DNA of 64,000 nt from assembly GCA_033439255.1 (NCBI GenBank), contig CM065891.1:1674001-1738000 (forward strand), written 5' to 3'. Of this stretch, positions 33,996 to 44,367 are shown piece after piece; position 1 is the stretch's first letter, and every line of letters begins with the position of its first letter. The notes beneath the pieces are model-generated. The model was not told where the DNA came from. It did not search any database and saw nothing but the letters and a program-made list of their open reading frames with translations. Source of the stretch: Hericium rajendrae (lineage: Eukaryota; Basidiomycota; Agaricomycetes; Russulales; Hericiaceae). Both the position numbers and the translations under genes were made by a program.

Positions 33996-35677
33996 TTAGT
34001 GATCGCCAGCCTTCCCTTCCGGCCTCCGCGTTTTGAAGATCCCCCTCCTCCGCACATCGTCCACAATCTCCTCCACATGCCCCTTCGCCTCCTCCCATTC
34101 CTCCCCCTCCACATGCCTCCGCCCGACAATCGCCCAGTTCCGCGTACTCGGGATCCGCAGCGTCTCGCACTCAATCGACCACCCGCACCGCGCGCTGAGT
34201 GCCGCGAGCCAGATGCGGTACATGGAGTATGAGCTCGCGTTGCTCCCGTCCCCGCCGAGGTTGAGCGTGCCCGCGTCGACGGGCGCGCCGGGCGCGTGCC
34301 GTGAGCGTTCGTAGCGCGCGTCGAACACCCATGCGCAACATGGTATGGAGAGGTAGCCCGCTGCGGCGGTGCGCGTTGCGAGCACGGGGACCCAGGGCGT
34401 GAGCTCGTCGGCGTGGTTGCCGATGAGGAACGCGCCGGATGGAAGGTGCAGCGAGTCGGGGGTGGAGGAGGTCGGGTCGAGAGCGGCGACGTGCAGAGCG
34501 GCGCGGGTGGGAGGTGGGTAGTGCGACCAGGACATGCGCGCGCGGAGGTCGAGGCCGTGTCCGGGGTAACCCTCGGAGACGAGTATGTGTGTGAGCAGGC
34601 CGTTGCCGCACCTGTGGGGTTGGGTCAGCGGCGATGCATGCTTTGAGAGCGGACACGTACCCTAGGTCGACGAAGCCTCCGGGCGGCCGGGGCCAGTGCT
34701 TCCACGGTTCTTCAGCGAGCGGCTCATCCGCTGTATCTGGCGCGTCGGACGCGTAGGTATCTTTCCACAACAGCATGAGAAACGTCGCTATCCCAATGTC
34801 CTGCAAAACGTTTGGTGTCAATCGACCTAGTTCAAAACGGACAACTCAGAAGTTGACTTGCTTCAAATACATGCTTCAGAGGATCCGTCACCTCCTGCCA
34901 CTGATCCACGATGTGCTTATGCCGCTCGCGCATCACAAGGTACAGGTCCTGGTATATCTCCCGCGGCACCAGAGTGTCGTGGATGACGCGCTTCTTGTAC
35001 TGCGTCAGCACGCCCCAACCATATCGGTGCAGCGTCTCGAGCAGCGCAAGACATGTGCGGTAGAGGCGCGCGTTCGGGTCGAGCGGCGTGCCGGGGAGGG
35101 GTATGGCCTCGATCTGCAGTGTTGCGGGTGAAGTAGACGCGGGGATGTAGCGGAATGCGAGATGGGTGACGGTCGGGTGGTAATATGGCAGTGAGGCATC
35201 GGTATCGACGATCGGAGTCAGCACGAGGACGGAGGGAGAGGATTGCGGGCCGAGAGAGTCGCTGGATGCGTAGAGCGTGCAGTGTTGCTCGAGGCCGGCG
35301 TCCCGCAGTGGTCGTCGGGGCAGCAGTTTGCGATGGATGTTTCGGATGGGGACAAAGCCATCGAGAGTTGGGATCGAAGAGGGAAATGTGTCGTTGGTGT
35401 CACTCACGACTTCCGAGCGCAGAATCAGAGTCGAATTATACTCTGGATGATGGATCAACTGAGAGACGGCCGTCTCGAACTGGAATGGAGGTCAGAGTGT
35501 GAGGAAACTCTTTCGTGCGCTCGATGGGCTCACCAGATCCGGGGGAAAGTCAGCTGGACAAGATAAAATAGGGATCCATCTGTCAGCGACGTCTGAAGAA
35601 TGACTTGCTGCTTGCAGGGTCACTGTAGAATCTGTACATGGCGTCGGTGAGAACTTGGGTTTGTTTAGATGCGACAT
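33996..35677 (-). CDS. TRM44: tRNA (uracil-2'-O-)-methyltransferase Trm44, copy 1
   Basis: The start at 35677 gives MSHLNKPKFSPTPCTDS. The motif-I/SAM region is FVDLG-CGNGLLTHILVSEGY, with an intron after the first Gly. Upstream are KHVFE / DIGIATFLMLLWKDTY. Downstream are FLIGNHADELTPWVPVLA, SIPCCAWVFDARY and LRIPSTRNWAIVGRR, all diagnostic of the Trm44 family, which methylates U44 of tRNA-Ser in the cytosol. Splicing gives one open frame. A second, nearly identical gene is 8.7 kb away. The two proteins differ mainly outside the motifs, for example GYPGHGL against GYTGRGL. Confidence 0.9.
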
Positions 35678-37353
35678 GGTGTCGGCGGATCTGCGGCCTC
35701 AGATATCAAATGGACTGTCGGTCACGAGAAGAAATGTACTGGTCTCATTCAGCAGTAACCATCGGAACGACGCTCATGGGCTGCATGCAGGAAAAATGCA
35801 TTGATTTGCAGAAAAAATAACAGCGTACTGATTTCAATGTTTGGTCACGTGGTTTCGAGCGCTAAATGAGGTTCGTTGATGGCGCCCGGCGTTGAGTCGG
35901 ATTGACGTTGCAACCTCAGCTTGCAGCAGCCTTTTCATAGCAGCATCATCCAACAGCAACGACCTTCATATTGCATCCAACTAGCAGCGCTGGGAAGTAT
36001 TGTGAAGGTCTCTACTTTTCATTTCGTATCAAACCAGTACGCTCGGAAGATACACTATGTTTTGATGGAGCATCACCAGAATGGTCGTAATAAGTATCGC
36101 TCACCCCAGGATGGTTCAATATCGATAGTTTGTTGTCGTTTCAATGCTGGATCTCCCGACAGCTCTGCATATCTGTGAGTCTCCCGAACGTCGCTGTTTC
36201 AGGGCTTACGCGCAGACAAGTTCCATTGCCCGGATCTCAGATCTGATGGACGACTCACGGCCCTTACCCCTTCGAACACTATCTCTGCGGTGACCTACGC
36301 CGCGCACCTTGTCTCATCATTCGCAGCATGTTTCTCAGATGGCGGCACAGTTCCGTGTTGACTACTGTGGCTACCATGCAGTGCATACTCATAATTCTTG
36401 AGCTGGGCATGTCCCGTGTTGACGTCGGGGCGGTTTCAGATTGCCGCAGATTCCGGTGTCCAGAAATTTGAGTCCATTCAGAAGGTTCCAGGGAGGCCAC
36501 ATCCATGAAAGTCGAGGGAGTTCTATTTGCTATCATTCGAACAATGAAGGAAGGCAATGGTAGGCATATTGTCGGTAACATAGCTCATGGTGCGTTTGAA
36601 GGATGGATTGATATATTTGTTTCAATCATAGGTGCATCATGCCATCAGTTCTTGGCCAGGAAGGCAATGCTCATCTTGTTTCGCAGGGCGTTTCGAAATT
36701 CGCTGTCAGAGGCACCACACACAATTGTGGCAAGAACTTTAGATCTCATGGCTTAACGTCGTACCGAAGGAATATATTACTGACTGGGTGGCTCAAATGC
36801 CTTCCGCTCAATAACAGATCATAAGTGGTACGCTTGTTTTATTCTGCTCAGGATCTGTCCGACTTACTGACGACGACACTGGTTTTGTTTGAAAGGTTTC
36901 ATATGGCGTATGTCTACTTCATCAATCCGAAGTCGAAGTACCTCGCGCTTCTATAATACGTCAAGCAGACATTACCCTAATTCATCTTCTTCGACGCGAT
37001 GCTGATGATAGTAGGAATAGAACAGGTTCCAGGTCCTTCACTGACTATAGGTGCCGTAGCAAGAGTTCCCATGTAACTTATGTCTCTAGTTATGCTTGGG
37101 ACTCGGCGCTCGTGGAGATTAGTGTGCTAACATTGGTCCAAGGCGTTTCCGATTCCTCCATCCCGGTGTATCCAAATTGACTGCTCATCATTGTTCTTGC
37201 TTCAAGGAGAGGTTAGATCTGATAAGGCAGGGTCGCCTGTTACTTTTCTCGTCCAGCTGGGGCTACGTCGTGCCGTCTAGTCTGCCCATATAAGTGTCTT
37301 GGATGTCAACGCTGGTGTATGCCACTACTGTATCTGTCCCCTCATTGGTCAAT
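35678..37353. other. 1.7 kb duplicated DNA without a confident gene
   Basis: It contains several exon-like open frames (VSTFHFVSNQYARKIHYVLM near 36005; MKVEGVLFAIIRTMKEGN at 36505) but no recognisable domain. Copy 2 at 44368-46049 is about 98% alike, and its differences in these frames are mostly amino-acid changing, so protein coding is not supported. A TATAAG at 37289-37294 serves the DUF6534 gene that follows. Confidence 0.4.
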
Positions 37354-39465
37354 ATGTCTTCATCTCAGGAATCCCTACCCTTCCCTCTCGACCGACCTAC
37401 GCCAGTCCCTGACGACCTGTACCGTGAAATCTATGGTACGTATATTATCATTGGCACTTCATGCTATGTTCATGTTACTGATATGTCGATTTATTAGGCG
37501 GGACGACAATATGCTGCATGTTAATGCTTGTCCTCTACGGAGTGTCGGTCTTGCAGGCGAGTAGTCATCCTAAGATGCATGCGCTGCGACGCTGACCCTA
37601 GAGCAAAGACATACCTGTACTACATGGGTTATCCGAATGATCGCCGAGTGCTCAAAATACTGGTAAGTCCCGACAAGCGACGTTGCATGACGCTTAGCTG
37701 AAAACGAAGTCAGGTCGTCTTGCTATTGTTGGTATTGTTGCTAGTATCTCTCTATTCAGCCTGACATGGTGCAAAATAGCTGCATGTCGACGCTGCACAT
37801 AATCTTCCGTACGCAAGCCATCCCGTCTTCAGACCGAGTCCACGATATTGACCGTCCAAACGGATAGTATGTCACACAGTGTATCATTACCATGTGCGTC
37901 CTGCTGCAAGGACTGATCTCGATGAAGATTTCCTCAATATGCTATCGTCTGTCTCCAGATCCTTGCATACCACAATCCTTTATCGTTGCTTGGCGGAGTA
38001 TGGTAGGGATATCTTGTCGCTCTGCCGGAACTGCCGCTGCTGAACATCGATGTTGTTTAGGTCTCTCTATGCAAGTGCCTTCTGTCTTTTCCGTTCTGTA
38101 CGTTACTGAAGTTTTGTTTGTATAGATGGTCACTGGGACTGGGGTGGGTCTAGCATCAGCGAAACTGGTCTTGATCTTGGTCAGTGCTGATATTCATTGG
38201 CAGGTTATTATCTGTTTTCTGGTCCAGCTGTAAGTTTTACCATTCTTCTCGTTCGACGATAAGACTGGCACAGGGTAATTGAACCACGGTCTCCTTCAGG
38301 TTCTACACGCGAATGATCTACCACTGTCAGTGTACCTCGGCCCACAGTACGCCCCATTAATTCTAACACCCAAGCTTAGTGACGAAAGACAAGTGGAGAT
38401 GGCTCCTAACAATCGTCCTCGTAGGCCACGTTTTACACTCTGAGGCCAAATTGATTCATCGCCAACGCAGGCATTGTTGATTTTTATGCAAGTCGGTAAG
38501 AACTCGATCAGAAATGGGCATTATAGTCTAACTTGACATGAGAAATTACACTTACCAGCATTTGGAATCGGTACGGGACTCAACGCCCTCTACGACGTAT
38601 TTCTGCTGACTGAATCATTGCAGTTACGGTCGTTGGAGAGTCAGTATTGAATATTGAACCAGCCTAGTTTTCTGCTGAACAAGATGGCAGATTCCGTGAA
38701 TGGGACATCGCGAAACTTGCCAACATCGCTGTACGATCTCGCCGTTCTTTTACTGACTGCCGAGACTAACGAGTGCCCCAGCTTAACTCGATGGTGCCCA
38801 TGTTTGCAGCGAGGGTCGCATCGGATTCCGTGACTGCACTGTCGCTTTGCGTTCTGTTGCATGGCGCACGACCAAACTTCTTCGGGTGAGTTCCATGACA
38901 GTTCAACCTGATCAAGCACGCGCTGACTCCGGACAGATCAGGAAAACTGGTGCACACCCTGATAATTTACTCTGTTAACAGGTTTCTTCTGACAACGTGC
39001 GTATTTGGATCATGTCTACCGGAAACGGCTCCTGAACTTGACGTCCCAGGGTGATTGTCATTGTTCAAATGATAGCGGTGGGCTTCGTCGTATTGCAAAT
39101 GAATTGTCCTCGCTGAACTTCTCAACGATTAGCTCATATGTTCGCCCGAGAGCGTTTGGGCTATGATCATAGATTTCGTCAGCGTGCATTGTGGAGTCCC
39201 TATCAGTTGGGAAATAGCCAATTGCATGCTCATTTTCTTGCCAGTATATGTCAACAGCTGCTTAGCTACACTGAATTCGCGCCATTACCTGCACAACATC
39301 GACAAGACTGGTACGAAGGGTGCTTCCGGATACTTGGAAAGAGGCCCCAGAAATGAGTTTGAACTGTCTCATAAACGCATTGTGATCGGGGCTAGATCTG
39401 CGGCCAACGTCGACCTGAATGCTCCTAGCATGTCAGATTTGGCGAGGATGGAGGTGGATGGATGA
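37354..39465 (+). CDS. DUF6534-type multi-pass membrane protein A1
   Basis: About a dozen very short exons. Recognisable steps are LPFPLDRPTPVPDDLYREIYG, CCMLMLVLYGVSVLQ, TYLYYMGYPNDRR, CHTVYHYHV, VIICFLVQLFYTRMIYHL, VTKDKWRWLLTIVL, a TVVGE segment, LIIYSVNRFLLTTVIVIVQM and VYVNSCLATLNSRHYLH. This is the seven-helix plan of the large basidiomycete DUF6534 family, function unknown. Intron 2 (37557-37608) is GC-AG. Compared with paralog B the frame closes about a dozen codons early (GGATGA where B reads GGGTCT). The middle exons (about 37790-38130) are hard to join and may be partly decayed. TATAAG lies 65 nt upstream of the ATG. Confidence 0.6.
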
Positions 39466-40627
39466 ATTAAGCTGAAGCATGGTAACAATGCTATGGTATG
39501 AAATCCAGTTTTCAATCAGAATATTGCCGGCTCACGCTGATATCGCGTCTGTTTAGACATCGAGTGTGTGAACTATACATACTCGACACAGTCGCGGGCA
39601 TTCTTCAATTGTTTGCTTCGCTGCCGTCAGGCCATTGCAATGTGACTCCTGATGCTCGCTGAATACACGTCCAGAGTGAGCGACTCCACATAAAGCATGA
39701 GAGGCCTACGACGCGAGATATTTATCTGCTAGGCCGTCATGGCTGAGATAACCGAGCGCTGCATGTCGTCTTCATCACTGACGTTGTTCAAAATACAGGC
39801 CCAGGAATCGCCCTGCGCTGTCTCACAGATGACAGCATAAACACCAAGGTTAACGATACCCCAAAGCAGAGCGAGGGTCGGAGCGAAGTGCGTCAAGACA
39901 GTGGGCCTGCCTGTGGGCATCTGCCAGTAAGAGCTGGCGAAGGAACATGTCAAGCAGCTCGGGTCAGAAATATTATTTGTATGATCTGCGGGCATACTTT
40001 CGATCCTTGCGTTCACGATATAATCAGTGGTACGCTCGTAATTTTCACCTCGCAGACTACCTGCAATTCGTATCCTGTTCTAGACCGAGCCATGGCTATC
40101 GACGAGGGCTTTCCACTGCGACGATGGTGCTCTTTCTCATTTAAAGACCATCATCTTACACGGCAGAGACATGTGGTTTACTGGCGTCAAGTCAAGGTGC
40201 CTGTGCCTCTGCACAAACGCCGAGCAGACATCCCCTGGACTCATCGGCGACGTGACGCTGATGAGAGCGGGTACAGAACGGCTTTCACTTGAAAATATAG
40301 ATCGTATGTCCTTAATCTCTGCTTTGATCTCCGCATCCGTGAAGACTGCGCAAATGTCTGCCAACAACAGGCCGTATACGGAAGATTCAAGCCGTCTCCG
40401 ATGATTAAATCACCTCGGCATCATTCTTCCAGATCATCCAGCGCTTGCAGGAGGATCTTCCAGTGCTTAAAGGGGAGTAATGCAGCAATGCAGATTCTTG
40501 ATGTTGCTGTCACTATTTAATCCTCCCATGGCCCATTGGCGCAACTGAGCGCTGTTCTTCTCATATAAGTACTTGTGATGTCGACCCTGCAGCGCGTTCC
40601 TCAGCACCGTGTCTCCTTATCGTAAAT
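39466..40627. other. 1.16 kb duplicated spacer, nearly identical in both copies
   Basis: A 95-codon minus-strand frame (40016-39729) has one hydrophobic segment (FAPTLALLWGIVNLGVYAVI) and may be an exon of an unidentified membrane protein. Other frames overlap it. Copy 2 (48154-49317) differs at only a handful of bases. The right end holds a TATAAG (about 40564) that here drives the chimeric gene. Confidence 0.45.
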
Positions 40628-42558
40628 ATGTCTTCGCCCCAGAATCCCTCCACTTTCCCTCTCGACAGACCTACACCGTATCCAGTCCTCCTCGTCGGGC
40701 CCTCCTTCCGGAGCGCGTACGGTATGCCGCAGTATTCTGCGGGGATGCCTTGTATGTCCACATCATATCCTTCACGTCTCTGTCTCATGTGTCACAGATC
40801 GTCAAGACCCCTACATGCCCGGGCTGACCGACAGCTTTGCTAACGCTAACCTCTCGGATAAGGGCAAGGGCAAGATGAGAGACTCGGACCTTGAGGCTGC
40901 ATTTGCTCAGTTTGACAGCGTCAGCTCTGCTCGTATCCAACAAGATCCTGTTCAACAGGAAGACCATGAGCCTGACCAGACGAGAGATGCACTGAACCAG
41001 GACGAATCCGTCAAGAATTCGTTCCTCGATTCGAATACGTCTTTCAAGGAGTAAGCGTTCAATTTTCGACTCTACATATCGGTCATCTCATTGCGCTGTT
41101 CTCTGCTCGTTCTAGGATATGGGATCAAATGCGCAACTCCGATCTACCGCCGGACGACTCGGACATGGCCAAGTGGGAGGCCGAGTTCAACCAGCTGATG
41201 TCCGGCAAACGCGCCGACGGGGAAGTTGACTACGACTACGGCAGCGGCCTGCAATCAGCCTGGGAAAACGGGTTTGGTGACCTGGGCGAGAGCACAGGGC
41301 CCGAGAGCCTGAAGTTCGACCACGAGGGCATACCAATTCTGGAGCCGTATACATTTGGTGCGCAACCTGTCTATTGCCTGTGCTAGATTGTCTCATGCGC
41401 CGTTTCAGAACAAAATAACAGGCACCTCGACCCGTCTGCGTCTACGCAGTCGCCGCTCGCGGACGCGAAGGCGCTGCTTGCGCAGAATGGCTCGCTCTCG
41501 GAAGCGGCCTTACTCCTGGAAGCTGCAATCCAGAAAGGTGATCTTGGCGAAGGCGGTTACGAGGCATGGATTCTCCTCGGCGAAACTAGAAACATGGACG
41601 AGCGCGAGGAGCTCGGTATGAAGGCACTGACCGAGGGTGTCAGACTGGCCGAAGCAGCCGGCAATCCAGGACCTGGCATGGTGGTACGTCGTGTCCCATC
41701 TTTCCTTGAATCTTCGCAGTGCTGAGTCTTCATTCGACGCGAAGTCGCTGGCTATCTCCTACACGAACGAAGCGTTCGACCGTGCTTCGAACACGATGCT
41801 CATGCGCTGGCTGCGCACGCGCTTCCCGAATCGCCCCATCCCGCAAGAGACGCTCGACGCACTCGGCAAGTCCTCGTGGCATGCGCACGAGCTCGTGACC
41901 GACGCGTTCATCGGCGTCGCGCGCGAGCAGCATGCGCAAGGCATCATCGACCCGGATGTGCAGGTCGCGCTCGGCGTACTGTTCTACACGAACGGGAACT
42001 ACGACCGCGCGAAGGATTGCTTCGAGACCGCGCTGAGTGTCAAGCCGAACGTGAGTGTCGCTGTTGAATTTGTGAGGCTCTGCGAGGTGCTGAAGCCATT
42101 TCGACAGGATTATCTCTTGTGGAATCGGTTGGGCTCTGCGCTGTCGAATGGGAACAAGCCTGAGGAATCATTAGGCGCGTACCGCCAGGCGCTCAATTTA
42201 CGACCGACCTATACGCGTGCGATCTACAACGTCGGCGTCGCCTGTGCGTGTGCTCATGTGTGCTTGCGCTTCTTCTTTCGAGCTAATGCACAGTTTCAGG
42301 CATGAACATCGGCGCGGACAAGGAGGCCGCGGAGCATTTCCTCAGTGCGCTGGCGCTGCAGGAATCGACCGGCGGCGAGAAGAGCGAGCAGTTGTGGCTG
42401 ACGCTGCGCCGGGCGTTCAACTCCATGGCCGGTCTCATGTGGATATTTTCTTTGCAGTGTCCTGACCTTGTGTTCTACAGGATCGCCGTGATCTGGCCGA
42501 GCTGACGAAGGCGAACCCGCCTCTTGAAGCGTTCCGCAAGGAGGGTTTCGAGTTCTGA
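40628..42558 (+). CDS. Chimeric gene: DUF6534 first exon fused in frame to PEX5 TPR region
   Basis: The first 19 codons (MSSPQNPSTFPLDRPTPYP) and the promoter come from DUF6534 gene B. From codon 20 on the sequence is PEX5 (VLLVGPSFRSAYGMPQYS onward) in the PEX5 frame, with all PEX5 introns retained and one open reading frame to EGFEF. It lacks the PEX5 N terminus with its recycling Cys and the WAGEF motif, but keeps WEAEF, WENGF and the full TPR domain that binds PTS1 peptides. In the TPR region I count about 20 silent against 2 replacement differences from PEX5, so the protein appears constrained. TATAAG sits 65 nt upstream of the ATG. It could be a cytosolic PTS1-binding protein or a modulator of import; the role is unknown. 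Confidence 0.8.
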
Positions 42559-42686
42559 GGCGCCTCTGGACGGTTTGTTACCCATAGACCATGTACATCT
42601 AGACGGAGTACAGTTAGGTCGATCACACGGACCTATGTCAGATGCATTGCAACGATACAGTGTTATATGTATGGATACAAATATTA

Positions 42687-44367
42687 TCAGTGGTCGCCAG
42701 CCTTCCCTTCCGGCCTCCGCGTTTTGAAGATCCCCCTCCTCCGCACATCGTCCACAATCTCCTCCACATGCCCCTTCGCCTCCTCCCACTCCTCCCCCTC
42801 CTTATGCCTCCGCCCGACAATGGCCCAGTTCCGCGTGCTCGGGATCCGCAACGTCTCGCACTCGACCGCCCACCCGCACTGCGCGCTCAGCGCTGCGAGC
42901 CAGATGCGGTACATGGAGTACGAGCTCGCGTTGCTCCCGTCCCCGCCGAGGTTGAGCGTGCCCGCGTCGACGGGCGCACACGGCGCGTGCCGCGCGCGCT
43001 CGTAGCGTGCGTCGAACACCCATGCGCAGCATGGGATTGAGAGGTAGCCCGCCGCGGCGGTGCGTGTTGCGAGCACGGGGACCCAGGGCGTGAGCTCATC
43101 GGCGTGGTTGCCGATGAGGAACGCGCCGGACGGGAGGTGCAGCGAGTCGGCGGTGGAGGAGGTCGGGTCGAGAGCGGCGACGTGCAGGGCGGCGCGGGTG
43201 GGGGGTGGGTAGTGTGACCAGGACATGCGCGCGCGGAGGTCAAGGCCGCGGCCGGTGTAGCCCTCGGAGACGAGGATGTGCGTGAGCAGGCCGTTGCCGC
43301 ATCTGCGAGGTAGGTCAGCGGGGATGCATGCTTTGAGAGGGGGGACGTACCCTAGGTCGACGAAGCCTCCGGGCGGCCGCGGCCAGTGCTTCCATGGTTC
43401 TTCAGTGAATGGCTCATCCGCTCTATCTGGCGCCTCGGACGCGTAGGTATCTTTCCACAACAGCATGAGAAACGTCGCTATCCCAATGTCCTGCAAAACG
43501 TTTGGTGTCAATCGATCTAGTTCAAAACGAACAACTCAGAAGTTGACTTGCTTCAAATACATGCTTCAGAGGATCCGTCACCTCCTGCCACTGATCCACG
43601 ATGTGCTTATGCCGCTCGCGCATCACAAGATACAGGTCCTGGTATATCTCCCGCGGCACGAGAGTGTCGTGAATGACGCGCTTCTTGTACTGCGTCAGCG
43701 CGCCCCAGCCATATCGGTGCAGCGTCTCGAGCAGCGCAAGGCATGTGCGGTAGAGGCGCGCGTTTGGGTCGAGCGGCGTGCCGGGGAGGGGTGTGGCCTC
43801 GATCTGCAATGTTGCGGGTGATGTAGATGCGGGGATGTAGCGGAATGCGAGATGGGTGACGGTCGGGTGGTAATATGGCAGTGGGGTACCGGCATCGACG
43901 ATCGGAGTCAGCACGAGGACGGAGGGAGAGGACTGCGGGTCGAGAGAGTCGCTGGACGCGTGGAGCGTGCAGTGTTGCTCGAGGCCGGCGTCTCGCAGTG
44001 GTCGTCGAGGCAGCAGTTTGCGATGGATGTTTCGGATGGGGACAAAACCATCGAGAGCTGGGATGGAGGAGGGGAATGTGTCGGTGGTATCGCTCACGAC
44101 TTCTGAGCGTAGAATGAGAGTCGAATTGTACTCTGGATGATGGATCAACTGAGAGACGGCCGTCTCGAACTGGAATGGAGGTCAGAGTGTGAGGAAACTC
44201 TCTCATGCGCTCGATGGGCTCACCAGATCCGGGGGAAAGTCAGCTGGACAAGATAAAATAGGAATCCATCTGTCAGCGACGTCTGAAGAATGGCTTGCCG
44301 CTTGCAGGGTCACCGTAGAATCTGTACATGGCGTCGGTGAGAACTTGGGCTTGTTTAGATGCGACAT
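42687..44367 (-). CDS. TRM44: tRNA (uracil-2'-O-)-methyltransferase Trm44, copy 2
   Basis: Same exon structure as copy 1 (start 44367, stop 42687-42689) with all motifs kept: DIGIATFLMLLWKDTY, FVDLG-CGNGLLTHILVSEGY, FLIGNHADELTPWVP, SIPCCAWVFDARY and LRIPSTRNWAIVGRR. Replacement differences cluster in loops (DAPDTADEPLAE to EAPDRADEPFTE; HVEGEE to HKEGEE). The frame is open, so this is likely a second functional methyltransferase. It converges with the chimeric PEX5 gene (128 nt between stops). Confidence 0.88.

Larger units (their letters stand above)
31982..40685. repeat. 8.7 kb direct tandem duplication, copy 1
   Basis: It runs from inside PEX5 (GTCCTCCCTCGTCGGGCC at 31982) to inside the first exon of a DUF6534 gene (CCGTATCCAG ending at 40685). 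It contains the PEX5 3' part, TRM44, an unassigned 1.7 kb, a DUF6534 gene, an unassigned 1.1 kb and the 5' end of another DUF6534 gene. Copy 2 follows directly. Confidence 0.95.

Noticed and set aside
36505-36756. 83-codon plus-strand frame MKVEGVLFAIIRTMKEGN conserved in both duplicate copies
   Set aside because: The three differences I see between copies in this frame all change amino acids, and there is no domain or splice-consistent extension, so conservation is explained by recent duplication.
35678-37353. Possible transposable element explaining the 8.7 kb duplication
   Set aside because: No transposase, reverse transcriptase, terminal repeats or target duplications were found at either breakpoint; the junction has a single shared base.
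42687-43511. Single 274-codon minus-strand frame read as an uninterrupted TRM44 C-terminal half
   Set aside because: The stretch between FVDLG and CGNG is an intron that happens to be open in copy 2; copy 1 and the family motif show it is spliced.
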